In this document: one piece after another, positions 32,941-43,394 of the stretch | How the letters are laid out: every line of letters begins with the position of its first letter | Numbering within the stretch: the first letter of the stretch is position 1 | Source of the DNA: Bombyx mori | Taxonomy: Eukaryota; Arthropoda; Insecta; Lepidoptera; Bombycidae | DNA length: 64,000 nucleotides | NCBI RefSeq assembly: GCF_030269925.1 | Contig: NC_085126.1 | Coordinates: 3,102,501 to 3,166,500, forward strand | Direction: 5' to 3' | Translations under genes and position numbers: made by a program | Notes under the pieces: generated by a model | What the model saw: only the letters and a program-made list of their open reading frames with translations | Database searches by the model: none | What the model was told of the DNA's origin: nothing

Positions 32941-34340
32941 CCGCTTGAAACGCAAACGTGACTAAGCGACAATAACTGCTTTATACATAAATGATAGGCA
33001 GTAACCATATTCGATGCGCAAACAAAATTTTTTTCTAGATCTATTAAAATCATTTCAATCCTACAGCTAGATTCGTTAAAATGGAAGGCTGGAAGACGGT
33101 GTGTGATTTGTTTCAGGACTCCAGGAATATAAGAAACATAATATTTTCTTCGTTTAAAATTCAAATAAAAATACGAAACGCAAAACCATAATGCCTAATG
33201 AAAATGACATTCCTTAACATTAATAGGCCGGCGATTCATCCAGTGCGCAACACGAACAAATCGTTTAAAAAAAAAAAAAAAACAAGAAACAAAAGCATCG
33301 TGAACATAAAGCCACCCAGTGATACCAGCAATAAAAACAAATTTGTCCCGCTTGATACGGCGACGCGATGCGATTTATCGGTCGAGATGTCTCACTCTGA
33401 TACAAGATTGAATACGAATTGGATCGACACACATTGTAACTCTGAATTGTAATGTTTTTGAAACTATTTATTTAGAGGCTGTAATTATTGTTTTTTTTTT
33501 TATTTTTCTTTTCTTATGATTATTTTTTGACTGAAGCTGAAGGACGAAGGAGGCCACGGCTAATTAAAGTTAAATATATAGCTTAAAAACTTGCTGACTC
33601 AACGCCTCTTGCAACTAAAAGTGATTTTTATCTTACTAGCATTAACAAGAGATAGGAATTAGGGAGCAGTAGCCAGATTAATTTTGGAACTGAGTGATTC
33701 GGTTAGCGTGTGGCAAGATGAACTTTTATATATAAAATGATTCTTTCAGGTGCAATTGTATTACGCAAGCTTATTGTTGCAGAGAAGCAAATCCATTTGA
33801 TTTAAAAATGAGAAAAATAATTTCCTTTTAAAAACTGCTTTGTTGATTATAAAATTAATTGATGCATTTCTTATTGTTGTACAGGGAAAAGCAAATACTT
33901 ACCTGGGTATATCTATATACAATGGGTCAAAATCTCATTTGTATTATGAAATGGAAAACCACTGCTGTTTTGAGGCAGAGTCAAAAGGACCATACCCAGA
34001 CTTAAAAAAAAAGTGAATTAAAAAAAATCATGTTTTCACACGATGACTCAAATACTTCTCGTGCCTTATTAATACTGCACCAATATCTCGGTATTATCAA
34101 CGATAAAACTTGCCGGTAATAAATTTAATAATTTATTTCCTTGCCGTGAAAAAGGGACGGAACCATTTTGAATGTCTCTTTGCGCTCGGTGTGCGAGCGA
34201 GACGCCGTCACCGGGACGCCGCGGGTCGGATCGTAAATATAAAGTGAGATAAAACAATAAACGGATTACGTTTAAATAAAGAAGCGTTTTGTCTCCGTGC
34301 TTGTTTAGAGAACAGGGTGTTTCAAAATATGTGACACGAA
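32941..34340. other. Unassigned intron sequence
   Basis: No recognised element. An 84-codon frame at 33198-33452 contains a long lysine (A-tract) run and no domain. Around 34140-34230 the base composition is more GC-rich. Confidence 0.35.
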
Positions 34341-34640
34341 AAAAAAAGGGTGCGTGTAGAAGTTATACTTTAATCAATTTGAAAAAAAATCGATTAAACA
34401 TGCATATTGGACATCCCTTTTCTTGACATCGTATTAATTCGGTAATTCTCGGTACGGTTCCGAAAGTTCACCTGCGGCTATATTCAGACTCGCCAAGTTA
34501 CGTCGGTCGTATTGTAATGAGCGATTTAGTGGGCAACTTCATTCTGTTAATTTTGTGTCACGGTGGGCGCGCATCGTAAAATTTCATTCTCATCAATTTT
34601 TCATAACGCGCCTAAAGAAGTATAGCTTCAAAAAACCTTT
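34341..34640. repeat. Short form of the GAAGTTATACTT-ended repeat
   Basis: Shares both ends with 16608-17235: AGGGTGCGTGTAGAAGTTAT at the left, and GAGCGATTTAGTGGGCAACT to CGCCTAAAGAAGTATAGCTT at the right. The AT-rich middle is different and shorter. Confidence 0.65.
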
Positions 34641-34935
34641 TTTTTTTCGAATCGCATTTTGTTGTCTTTTAAGCTGTCAAATATTTGTTGCGTCAAAATG
34701 ATTTCTTTCGTGTTCTTCATTCGAAATTGAATGAATTTGATTTCTGAAATCAAGTAATAAAAAGGCCCTACAACTACCTACAAAAGACTCAAATTTAATG
34801 CGTACATACTGATTTCAGGTACAGATTCATTTCTTTTTTTTTTTCAAAAATACCGTATAACTACAGAAGTCTCAAATTTAATACACGACATATTATGTGC
34901 GTAGGTACGCAAGAGTATACCGAAAACGACATATT

Positions 34936-35230
34936 TCTTGCACGGGTAGGAATAAATATATTTTTTTGCCGCGAAGCGGTCATTCCACCTTGTTTAAAGG
35001 CTGGGGAGAGCCGTGATATCCCATATCTCAAAGCGGCATTACAGTTGTGATTACTATAGGACAAGACGTCCTGTGTGCCAGCATAAGTAGCTACTACCAT
35101 CCAGCTTTCTCTTGCGAGGCACGACGGAGTACCTAGCCGTAGAACTGAGACTTAGAAATCAGCTCTCAAGAGGTATTTGTGTTGTTGATATCAACGGCAT
35201 CCAGGTGGACCGCTAACTCTTTCATCTAGT
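34936..35230 (+). mobile_element. Two decayed family B traces
   Basis: GCACGGGTAGGAATAAATAT...GCCGCGAAGCGGTCATTCC and, further on, CAAGAGGTATTTGTGTTGTTGATATC keep the family B order. A hAT-type MITE sits at their right edge. Confidence 0.35.
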
Positions 35231-35231
35231 T

Positions 35232-35473
35232 CAGCCTTTCCTAGAGTGGGTGATAACGCCCCCTTTTGGGTGCCGCAGGCCTGAAGGGGCGATAAGAGAC
35301 CCAGAAACAAAAATAGGGGCGTTGTGTAGAGGCTTGGGAGGCGATTTGTAATTTCATGTAGGGGGACTCTTAGACACCGACTGAGCTCTCGTTATAATGG
35401 TTTATAGTAGGGCGCTAAAAAAATAATTTATTCTCAAAGCGGGCAGTAGACAAAATAAGTTTGGGAACCCCTG
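35232..35473 (-). mobile_element. hAT-type MITE with perfect 8-bp duplication
   Basis: CAGCCTTTCCTAGAGTGGGT to TTTGGGAACCCCTG, flanked exactly by ATCTAGTT (35224-35231 and 35474-35481). It is an inverted homologue of 18321-18572. No transposase. Confidence 0.9.
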
Positions 35474-35481
35474 ATCTAGTT

Positions 35482-35864
35482 TGTATCGCTTCATAAAAAC
35501 TGAATTCCGTACGTCCGCCATTACAGATCTAAACAAAAAGTAACATACCGAATGCGCACCTCCACCGAGCTACTAATAAAATTAATTTAAACACGCCACT
35601 CCGATTAAAGCTCTCTAAAGGCGAACAAACAAACAGCCTGTACGATAAAGTAAACGTGCAGGCGCGTTGTCGCCGCGTAAAACGTATAAATTAGCCCGCG
35701 CTATCTCGAGATCGACCGGCCTCACACCTCGAATGGAATGCGCCCTCTGATTTATTCTTTCTCGAAACGGGACGTTCCTTGGACCTATGACGCCCTGGTA
35801 CTTTAAACTTAGGTTACTTATGAAATATTATTTTCATATTCATTTTTTGTTGCTAATTTAAGTT
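35482..35864. other. Unassigned intron sequence
   Basis: No gene or family was recognised; 35640-35740 is fairly GC-rich. Confidence 0.4.
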
Positions 35865-36486
35865 AACGAGCTCACGGAACGCCTGGTTTCAAATTATTAC
35901 AAGAGCCCATGGACATCAAATATTGAAACATGAGTTTGAAGCTTTCGTTCTATACAGCTGTCCCGCCCTTCTAATCGGAACGCATTACTACTGAGGACTT
36001 TTTGGCGGGAACGCGAGGAGTGAAGTTGTGTGATTTGTTTTATTTTGTCTATCTTATAGTGTTTCTTCAGGTTTAAATGTGTAATAACGGTGGTTTATTA
36101 AAACTATTTAATATGTATCAAAGTGCTCAAATGTGGGAAAATGAAACAAAGCCGCTGGACGTAACTTCTCGGGATCCTTCAAAAAGTCCACTGAAAATTT
36201 TTCAGTAAATGACCACCATATTACTCAGATTATATTTCATCCCATATCATTTTCATTTAATTTCATCCCAGTTGATTAATGTCTCAAATTAATCATCTTA
36301 GTTTCAATCCATATTATCATTTTTCATAAAAATAAGAATATAAATTAAAATAAGACACGACTTAAAGGTCTTAGGTACCAGGTCATAAAATCCCTTTAAA
36401 AAAAAAGCATTATACTACTTTGCTGCAGAAATAGACGTGGCGGTGGTACCTATATGTACAAGCTCAGAAGAATCCCTACCACCAGT
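35865..36486 (-). mobile_element. Old family B SINE split by family D
   Basis: Minus-strand parts are 35865-35994 (ACGAGCTCACGGAACGCCTG to CGCATTACTACT) and 36407-36486 (GCATTATACTACTTTGCTGC to CCCTACCACCAGTGAATG). GCATTACTACT / GCATTATACTACT at the edges is the duplicated target, with a 2-nt difference. Confidence 0.75.
35995..36406 (+). mobile_element. Family D retroposon inserted in family B
   Basis: Starts GGACTTTTTGGCGGGAACGC and ends CATAAAATCCCTTTAAAAAAAAA. This is the only copy here in plus orientation, and it defines the 5' and oligo(A) ends. Confidence 0.87.
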
Positions 36487-36489
36487 GAA

Positions 36490-36628
36490 TGATTTACTGA
36501 GACCTTAGAACTCATATCGCATAGGTGGATAGCGGCATTTACATTTTAGATGCCTATGAGCTCCGGTAACCACTTAACACCAGGTGGGCTGTGAGTTTCG
36601 TCTAACCATCTAAGCAATACATAAAAAA
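36490..36628 (+). mobile_element. Family B SINE 3' half
   Basis: TTTACTGAGACCTTAGAACT to ATCTAAGCAATACATAAAAAA. It lies back to back with the minus-strand copy just upstream. Confidence 0.85.
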
Positions 36629-37090
36629 AGTTGAAAAATGGACGGATTTTATCTTTTTCATAGGTTCTTGTGATGTCTTACTCTGGATTTACGCAGTATT
36701 TCCGGGTCTCAATTTTGGCCGGTAAAAATATTTTATGACATTTATAAATGACTAAATTTAAAACTTAAATTTTACATTCGTTATTGATAAACTCCTTATA
36801 AAACTAATTTTAATTTTTACTTCTTTCTATACCATATGTAGTGGATATTTATTAGATTAATTTTTACGAAAAAGACAAAAATCCAGTTTTTGTTTTCATT
36901 ATCACGATCCTCGATCCACGCATTGGTTTTTCGACAAGCTATTACCTAAACCTCTGGAAATATCACCCGGAATATCGTAATTACAATCTTCAATAATTGA
37001 TATGTATGAAAATTTGTAAATAGTAACAAAACCGTCATTAAATCTCAAACATTGGAAATAATTTTGTGGTTCTATACTTATTTTGTTTGA
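36629..37090. other. Unassigned intron sequence
   Basis: No gene or repeat family was recognised. Confidence 0.4.
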
Positions 37091-37281
37091 TTTCCCTATC
37101 TATTCGCTGGTAGTCTAAGACGTTATTACAGCTACGCGCCGGACGGGTAGATGAGCTCAAGGGCTCAACCTGAGAGAATTTGCTAACACTAGCTCTAGCA
37201 AGAGCAGTGCTTCGCAGACTCTACCACCGGCTCAGAATCGCGACCCACTGAGAAGATCCGGAGAGAATCTCAATAGGCTGT
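37091..37281 (-). mobile_element. Family A SINE (tail variant 2)
   Basis: Minus orientation, TTTCCCTATCTATTCGCTGG to AATCTCAATAGGCTGTC; immediately followed by family C. Confidence 0.87.
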
Positions 37282-37415
37282 CTTTTTTTTTATTGCCCTT
37301 ATAGGCAGACGAGCATACGGCCCACCTGATGGTGACTGGTTACCGTCGCCCATGGACTTCAGCAATGCCAGGGGCAGAGCCAAACCGCTGCCTGCCGAAA
37401 ATTACCGCCGCTGTC
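37282..37415 (-). mobile_element. Family C: LINE 3' tail
   Basis: Minus orientation, TTTTTTTTATTGCCCTTATA, GCAGACGAGCATACGGCCCA, CCATGGACTTCAGCAATGCC. Matches the noncoding tail that follows the LINE coding end at 41932-42253. Confidence 0.8.
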
Positions 37416-37572
37416 TATAGACATTTATGCATAATTCTTCTGAAAGCCAAACCAATCTATTGCTACTCGCTATTTTTCTCATACCAAGGTAGTAAAATCT
37501 AATCTATCGTAATGCGAATTACCGAAACTTTCAAAATCTTCACTGAATTTCATTGAATTTAAAAGTCGGTTT

Positions 37573-37894
37573 GATTTTTTTTTTCCTACCTAAGCTGAGA
37601 GCCTTGAGAGGCTATTTCAGCGTAACCCTAACTTTTGTAGGTGAGCTCACGGGGCTCAAACCTGATGACGTTGCTAACACGAACCCTAGCAAGAGCCGTG
37701 CTTCGCAGAATCTACCACCGGATCGGAAACGCGACCCACTGAGAAGATCCGGCGAGAAACTCAGTGGGCTGTGTCTGAGAGTTAATTTACTCGTCGAGCC
37801 CTTCGTCGCAAGGGACGGGTTCGACGAGAACGGTGACCGGTGCTTGAAGTACCTAGAAGCACCGTTAGTGGATCGGGAGGATCCGAGATGAGTC
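37573..37894 (-). mobile_element. Family A (Bm1-type) SINE
   Basis: Minus orientation, TTTTTTTTTCCTACCTAAGC to GGATCGGGAGGATCCGAGAT; close to full length. Confidence 0.94.
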
Positions 37895-38695
37895 GGTTTG
37901 ATCACAACTCAAGCGAGCTATATTAATTTTTTTTGTGTAAAAAACTTTAATTTCTCATAAATAGTTTTCAGTCAAAGTCGAAATTCATTTCGGATTCTTT
38001 TTTCATAACAAAGGTCAAAGTTCTTATTAAAATAATACATAACCAATCAAGCTTAAAAAATAATAATAAGAATATGGTATCTCAGAATCATTACTGCTAC
38101 AATATTTTCGATTCCCGCTTAGTTAAAAATAAAAATGCCAAGCACGTAAACGCTTAACAATTTGACAGATCTCATGTGACAGCACGCATTAAAAACTCAA
38201 CTGGCATCACCCAAATTGATCTTTATATCTGTTTGTTTAAGTGTAGAATCGTATGACCGTTTCCAATCAATCTGAGACATACGTATATCAAACGCAGACA
38301 CAGTGGCGCCCCCAAAGAGTTGTTAAATAAATTCGATTTTATTAATGTTGTTACCACAATCTTGATCGTGGCGAGGCGACGTTTAAAACTTTTATTATTT
38401 ATAACACGGATTATATCTTGAATCTTAAAAAAAAAAATTTAGAATTTTTCGAGTTTTTTTTTGTTGTTAAGTTTAACGTCGTTGTTTACTGAGCGACCTG
38501 GGATGCCTCACACAACACAAAATAATTATTAGCCGTTTTATAAATTGTTTACATTATTAGTTCGGTAAACAACCCTAACAAAGCTATTGAAAATTAATTT
38601 AGATTTAATATGGGTTGAACGCGTTAAAAATTAATACGACGACACAATTCTAGACACATTTTTAGCTAAATGTATTAACCTACTTTTTATTACGG
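37895..38695. other. Unassigned intron sequence
   Basis: No gene or repeat family was recognised. Confidence 0.4.
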
Positions 38696-38976
38696 ATTCT
38701 TCCGATCGATTAACGGTGCTTTTAGGTACCACAAGCACCGGTCACCGTCCTCGTCGAACCGAGCGAATTAACCTACAGATAGCCCACTGAATTTCTCGCC
38801 GGATCTTCTCAGTGGATCGCGTTTCCGATCCGGTGGTAGATTCTGCGAAGCACTGCTCTTGCTAGGGCCAGTTTTAGCAACACTCCGATTTGAGCCCCGT
38901 GAGCTCAAGTCACGCTACACGTCAAGGAGAAGCTAAAATAGCCTCTTAAGGCTATCAGCATAGGTAGGAAATAAAG
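38696..38976 (+). mobile_element. Family A (Bm1-type) SINE
   Basis: TTCTTCCGATCGATTAACGG to AGCATAGGTAGGAAATAAAG, with small internal deletions near CTCGTCGAACCGAGCGAATT. Confidence 0.93.
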
Positions 38977-40022
38977 TACCTACTTATATCATAGGCAAGC
39001 AGACACCAACATACAAAACAAAATAGTTATAATTTGCGCGCCAATTTTTTAAATGAGTGATCTTCGACTTCCTCCCGCTTTTTTTAAAGAACCTATAGAA
39101 AAAAGTCGATTTAGGCTATCAGAGCTGAGAATATCGCACCGATTTAATAAAGGGATTCTTAGAAATGCTGATACTGATATCTGTATGACATCAATATATA
39201 AAAGTATGAATTCTAATCTATTCATTGTGTATGTTGTTGAATGTTTAAGTTTTTTAAATTTGAGTACATATATGGTTGGGATTCAGTCTTACTACTTTGG
39301 TTTTTGTTAAGGTGTTGTTTCACATTTAAGTTTTTAGAGAAATAAATATTCTTCAAACATATATTCCAAGTGCATCTTAGTTGCTCCAAACTTTTACCCT
39401 TCAGTAGATTAGAGGAACATTTTGTCACACGATATTTTGAATCCCGAAATTTCATTAATGAATTATATTGGCATAAAGATTGGTATAGATAACATTATTG
39501 GCATAAAGTTGGATGCTTATTTGCCAAACGATTTAATTTTACATTTCATATTTTAAACAGCTCTGTATCATAAGTTTTTTATAATGAAATAGATGTTTTC
39601 ATATGGGTGTACTATAACACTGTTGTATTTTAAACACGTTTTTTTTTTAAATGAAACCTCTTTAAATATTAACTAAATAACCTAGAAGATGATAGCAAAG
39701 AAAAAGAGAAAACAAAGAAATTACAATAATGTTAAGTAATTTTGAGATTTATCATGAAATTGTCTGATGACAGTGGATGACGGTCACTCGACCTCTGCGC
39801 GCCGGTCCGCTTAAGTCGACGTTTTGTTTTAAACGGAGATTGATGGTGACTACGCGTAACAAGGCATAAAACGTGTATAGAGTTCTATGGGAAATGTGTC
39901 GTTAATTTGACTTCGTTATAAGCGTTATGTTTACGCTTGTTTCTTATAATGTTGTAATGTACATTACTTTCTTTAAGCATGCAATGGTTATTCTCTTCTT
40001 TAGACATGCAATTAAACATGCT
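38977..40022. other. Unassigned intron sequence
   Basis: Frames at 39053-39310 and 39222-39455 have no recognisable motif. Nothing else was identified. Confidence 0.35.
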
Positions 40023-40262
40023 TGTGGTGGTAGGACCTCTTGTGAGTCCGCGCGGGTAGGTACCACCACCCCGCCTATTTCTGCCGTGAAGCAGTAATGC
40101 GTTTCGGTTTGAATAGTGGGGCAGCCGTTGTAATTATACTGAGATCTTAGAACTTATATCTCAAGGTGGGTCGCGCATTTACGTTGTAGATGTCTATGGG
40201 CTCCAGTAACCACTTAACACCAGGTGGGCTGTGAGCTCGTCCAACCATCTAAGCAAAAAAAT
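40023..40262 (+). mobile_element. Family B SINE, headless copy
   Basis: TGTGGTGGTAGGACCTCTTG to ACCATCTAAGCAAAAAAAT; lies about 190 bp upstream of eya coding exon 2. Confidence 0.94.
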
Positions 40263-40455
40263 ATTTTTTTTTATGTAACACTACATGTAGGTATTAAGTT
40301 AGTATATTTAATATGTTTAATTTATTAATATTTTTATTTCATAATTCACTTTTCGATCGAAGCTATTGATTTTGATCGAAATATTTATATTTATAAATCA
40401 AAAGCAGGACCTTAAATTGTTTACGATATTTAATGTTACATTCGTTTTGTTGCAG

Positions 40456-40499
40456 GCGAAAAGACCAAGACCCGATCCAGGCACTGATGTTTCAGATCG
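40456..40499 (+). CDS. eya: eyes absent, coding exon 2 (44 nt)
   Basis: Between the acceptor TTTTGTTGCAG and the consensus donor GTAAGT lie 44 nt encoding AKRPRPDPGTDVSD plus two bases (CG) of an arginine codon. It continues exon 1 at the point where Drosophila Eya reads EPK-V-KRPKTD. KRPRP is a small basic cluster that could aid nuclear import (inference). It starts in phase 0 and leaves two bases over, so skipping it would shift the frame; it should be constitutive in this isoform. Too short to be found as an ORF; the call rests on splice sites, phase and homology. Confidence 0.85.
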
Positions 40500-40762
40500 G
40501 TAAGTCTCTCTGATAAAATTATTGAGGTCAAGCGGCCCGCACCGACTCCGCTCGGGTCTTTAACAAAAACTTCAACGATATTTGACGTTGTTTTATTTTT
40601 TTAAATAAAAGAACACTTATTGCGGCATAACTATAATAGTTAGACATATGCTGTCGCGACACTTTTTGTAAATAATAACGTGTTCTACAAAGTCGTAGTA
40701 CATTCTTTTGTTCTATCATCAATAATTTTCGCAGGGCACCCGATGTAAAGAATATTTAGTAT

Positions 40763-40931
40763 TACTGGTGGTAGGACCTCTTGTGAGTCCGTACGGGTAG
40801 GTACCACCACCCTGTCGTTTCGGTTTGAAGGGTGGGGCAGCCGTTGTAACTATGTATACTGAGACCTTAGAACTTTTATCTCAAAGTGGATGGCGCATAT
40901 ACGCCGTAGATCAATCAATAAAAAAAAAACA
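40763..40931 (+). mobile_element. Family B SINE, internally deleted
   Basis: TTACTGGTGGTAGGACCTCT start and AATCAATAAAAAAAAAAC tail. The GCCTATTTCTGCC block and the GTGGGCTGTGAGCTC block are missing. Confidence 0.88.
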
Positions 40932-41261
40932 ATTGTTTTTATCAGCAAAGCAGCCGATGAAAAATCGTAATTCGTAATTCTTTAATGCAAGCCGATTTGT
41001 TGAATCGTTGTAGTCAATCCGCGAACAAAATACTTTTAAGCGAAATTCAACACGATATAATGTCTAGTTTGTTCTAGATGGCACATTCTTAATCTATTTC
41101 ACAATCGCCGCTAACTTTTTTTAAGTAATAAACATTCATTTTTATCGTTCATTATTATGATTGGCAAACAAATAGTTATATTTTTTTTAATTACACACAG
41201 TTAGATGGAATACATCCTTTTGCGTTAAAAAAATAATTGTCTTGGAAACAAAAAAGTTCTT
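40932..41261. other. Unassigned intron sequence
   Basis: AT-rich, nothing recognised. Confidence 0.4.
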
Positions 41262-41605
41262 TGGAACGAAGTTCCTTATGAGACGATGCGGAGGGGTACC
41301 CTAACCGGGAAAAAACGTCCATAACGTAAGATTTTTATTAATAATGCACACAGTGTACGACTTAACTTTGTAATAACGTACAAAAACGAACATATTTTTT
41401 TTATCATTCATTGACCACGATCTCAGAGCGTTCGTTTGCGCAATACACTAACTCTTATGCACACAACCGTGAATGAAGTGTACCACAATAAGTTCGCACG
41501 TTACCGAATGACCGTGGGTTGTTGCGAAACCTCCAGTTTTATTTTCTTTATACCTCGAATAGAACTTTAAATTAATATTTTTATAATAAGGAACTTCGTT
41601 CTTAT
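41262..41605 (+). repeat. Family G repeat, longer copy
   Basis: The first ~130 bases match 10060-10180. GGAACGAAGTTCCTTATGAG near the left is mirrored at ~41588-41605 by AATAAGGAACTTCGTTCTTA, so the two may be terminal inverted repeats. A 115-codon minus-strand frame that starts to the right has no recognisable domain. Confidence 0.5.
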
Positions 41606-41931
41606 CCGGTGTCCCACGACACCACACATTTTTTTTAAAAATATAGCTTATGTACTTCAGGTCATGCATTACATCCCCCGATGTTCTCGTCTCCCACTGT
41701 TGATCCTCGATATGAGTTAACGCGGAGCTCTCGACACCATCCACAATGCTCTTGGCCCTTAATTTCCGTGTAATCCCTGCATTGTCGGTACACAATTGCC
41801 GTGCAAAGGGCTACTTAATAAAAGTATCACAATAAGGGCTGCCACGTGTGTATAAGATTTTAGTACTCGGAGAGTTTATTTTGACGTTAGCTTTGAAGCA
41901 CCCGTGGAACAAGGGGGAATGTTAAGTGTAT

Positions 41932-42253
41932 GTTTTGAGAGACGTTTTTCGTTTTTACCATCGCACCGCCCGTCACCGGAGTAGAGTTCATCCATACTAC
42001 CTGGAGCCACTGCGTTCATCCCCAGTGCGTTTTCAGAGATCTTTTTTGCCACGTACTATATGGCTTTGGAATGAGCTTCCCTCCACGGTGTTTCCCGAGC
42101 GCTATGACATGTTCTTCTTCAAACCAGGCTTGTGGAGAGTATTAAACGGTAGGCAGCGGCTTGGCTCTGTCACCATCCTTCACCATCAACCTTTCACCAT
42201 CATGTTGGCCATATGCTCGTCTGCCTATACGGCAATAGGTAAAAAAAAAGTCA
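41932..42253 (+). pseudogene. Jockey/CR1-type LINE, 3' end of the ORF and tail
   Basis: Encodes FYHRTARHRSRVHPYYLEPL, then RSSPVRFQRSFLPRTI.LWNELPSTVFPERYD, FFFK and LWRVLNGRQRLGS. From memory, this is the conserved C-terminus of lepidopteran Jockey/CR1-like non-LTR reverse transcriptase proteins. The endonuclease and reverse transcriptase core are missing (5' truncation). The following noncoding tail (GCTCGTCTGCCTATACGGCA then AATAGGTAAAAAAAAA) identifies the family C fragments elsewhere as the 3' ends of this LINE. It lies in eya intron 2. Confidence 0.85.
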
Positions 42254-42424
42254 TAGGTGGATAGATGATCAGAAGATTGCATATCTAAACGACAGTATAG
42301 CTTGACACTTCTATTATATAGCTCTTTAATCTGCCGCGTTAGCAGGGGTTGGATTCTTTATTGTATGACGAGGTCTTAATTCGATGGAATATTGATTGAA
42401 TATTTACGGTCCACTAAAACCATA

Positions 42425-42541
42425 GCTTAGCAGCGACTTGGCTCTGCCCCTGGCATTGCTAAAGTCCATGGGCGACAGTAACCACTCACCATCAGGTGGG
42501 CCGTATGCTCGTCTGTCAACAAGGGCAATAATAAAAAAAAA
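42425..42541 (+). mobile_element. Family C: LINE 3' tail
   Basis: TTAGCAGCGACTTGGCTCTG, CCATGGGCGACAGTAACCAC, GGTGGGCCGTATGCTCGTCT, then AATAATAAAAAAAAA. Confidence 0.85.
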
Positions 42542-42957
42542 CTTAGTATTGGCGTGACAAAAAAAAACCTTTTTTTTTAAATCGTTAAATTGTCTTAAAT
42601 CTCTATTTTGATACAAAAAAACAATATGGCGGAAATGGCACAAAGTTTTTACCTGTAACAAAGCGTAGACTTAGCTCGGATACATCCCTAAAACGGCGTC
42701 ACGCCTATTTCGGCTTAACAAATCATCAGGTTGTGATCAAAGGAAGTGCATCACAATAGGTGTTGTGTTACACTGTCCCGACTCCTAATCCGATGTCATT
42801 CACTGAACATTCTGTAGGTGTTTTTTTGTGTACATTTCGTTCAAGATGTTTTCGTTGTTATATAAGTTCGTGCGAATTCAAAATCTTGCTGCGCGAGTCT
42901 TTTGCGGGAGCATGGAGGGTAGAAGCGAGGAGCACAATCTTAGTGTATTAGAAAGTG
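42542..42957. other. Unassigned intron sequence
   Basis: No gene or family was recognised. Confidence 0.4.
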
Positions 42958-43394
42958 TTTTTTTTTTTTGCTTAGATGGTTGGACGAGCTCACAGCCCAC
43001 CTGATATTAAGTGATTACTGAAGCCCATAGACATCTATAACGTAAATGCGCCACCCACCTTGAGATATAAGTTCTAAGTTCTCAGTATAGTTACAACGGC
43101 TGCCCCACCCTTCAAACCGAAACGCATTACTGCTTCACGGCAGAAATAGGCGGGGCGGTGGTACCTACCCGTGCGGACTCACAAGAGGTCCTACCACCAG
43201 TAATTACGAAAATTATAATTTTGCGGGTTTGATTTTTATTACACGATGTTATTCCTTCACCGTGGAAGTCAATCGTGAACAATTGTTAAGTACGTATTTC
43301 ATTAGAAAAATTGGTACCCGCCTGAGATTCGAGCACCGGTGCATCGCTTCAACACGAATGCACCGGACGTCTTATCCTTTAGGCCACGACGACT
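42958..43394 (-). mobile_element. Full-length family B SINE with tRNA-like head
   Basis: Minus orientation. Starts with the T tract and TTGCTTAGATGGTTGGACGA; the head lies at the right: GGTACCCGCCTGAGATTCGA and CTTATCCTTTAGGCCACGAC. The B-box region is mutated. Confidence 0.92.

Noticed and set aside
36405..36628. 5'-inverted (twin-primed) family B element
   Set aside because: The minus-strand part continues on the far side of the family D insertion at 35995-36406, so it belongs to an older, separate B copy.
41448..41795. 115-codon minus-strand gene
   Set aside because: Overlaps family G repeat sequence, lacks recognisable domains, and lies within eya intron 2.
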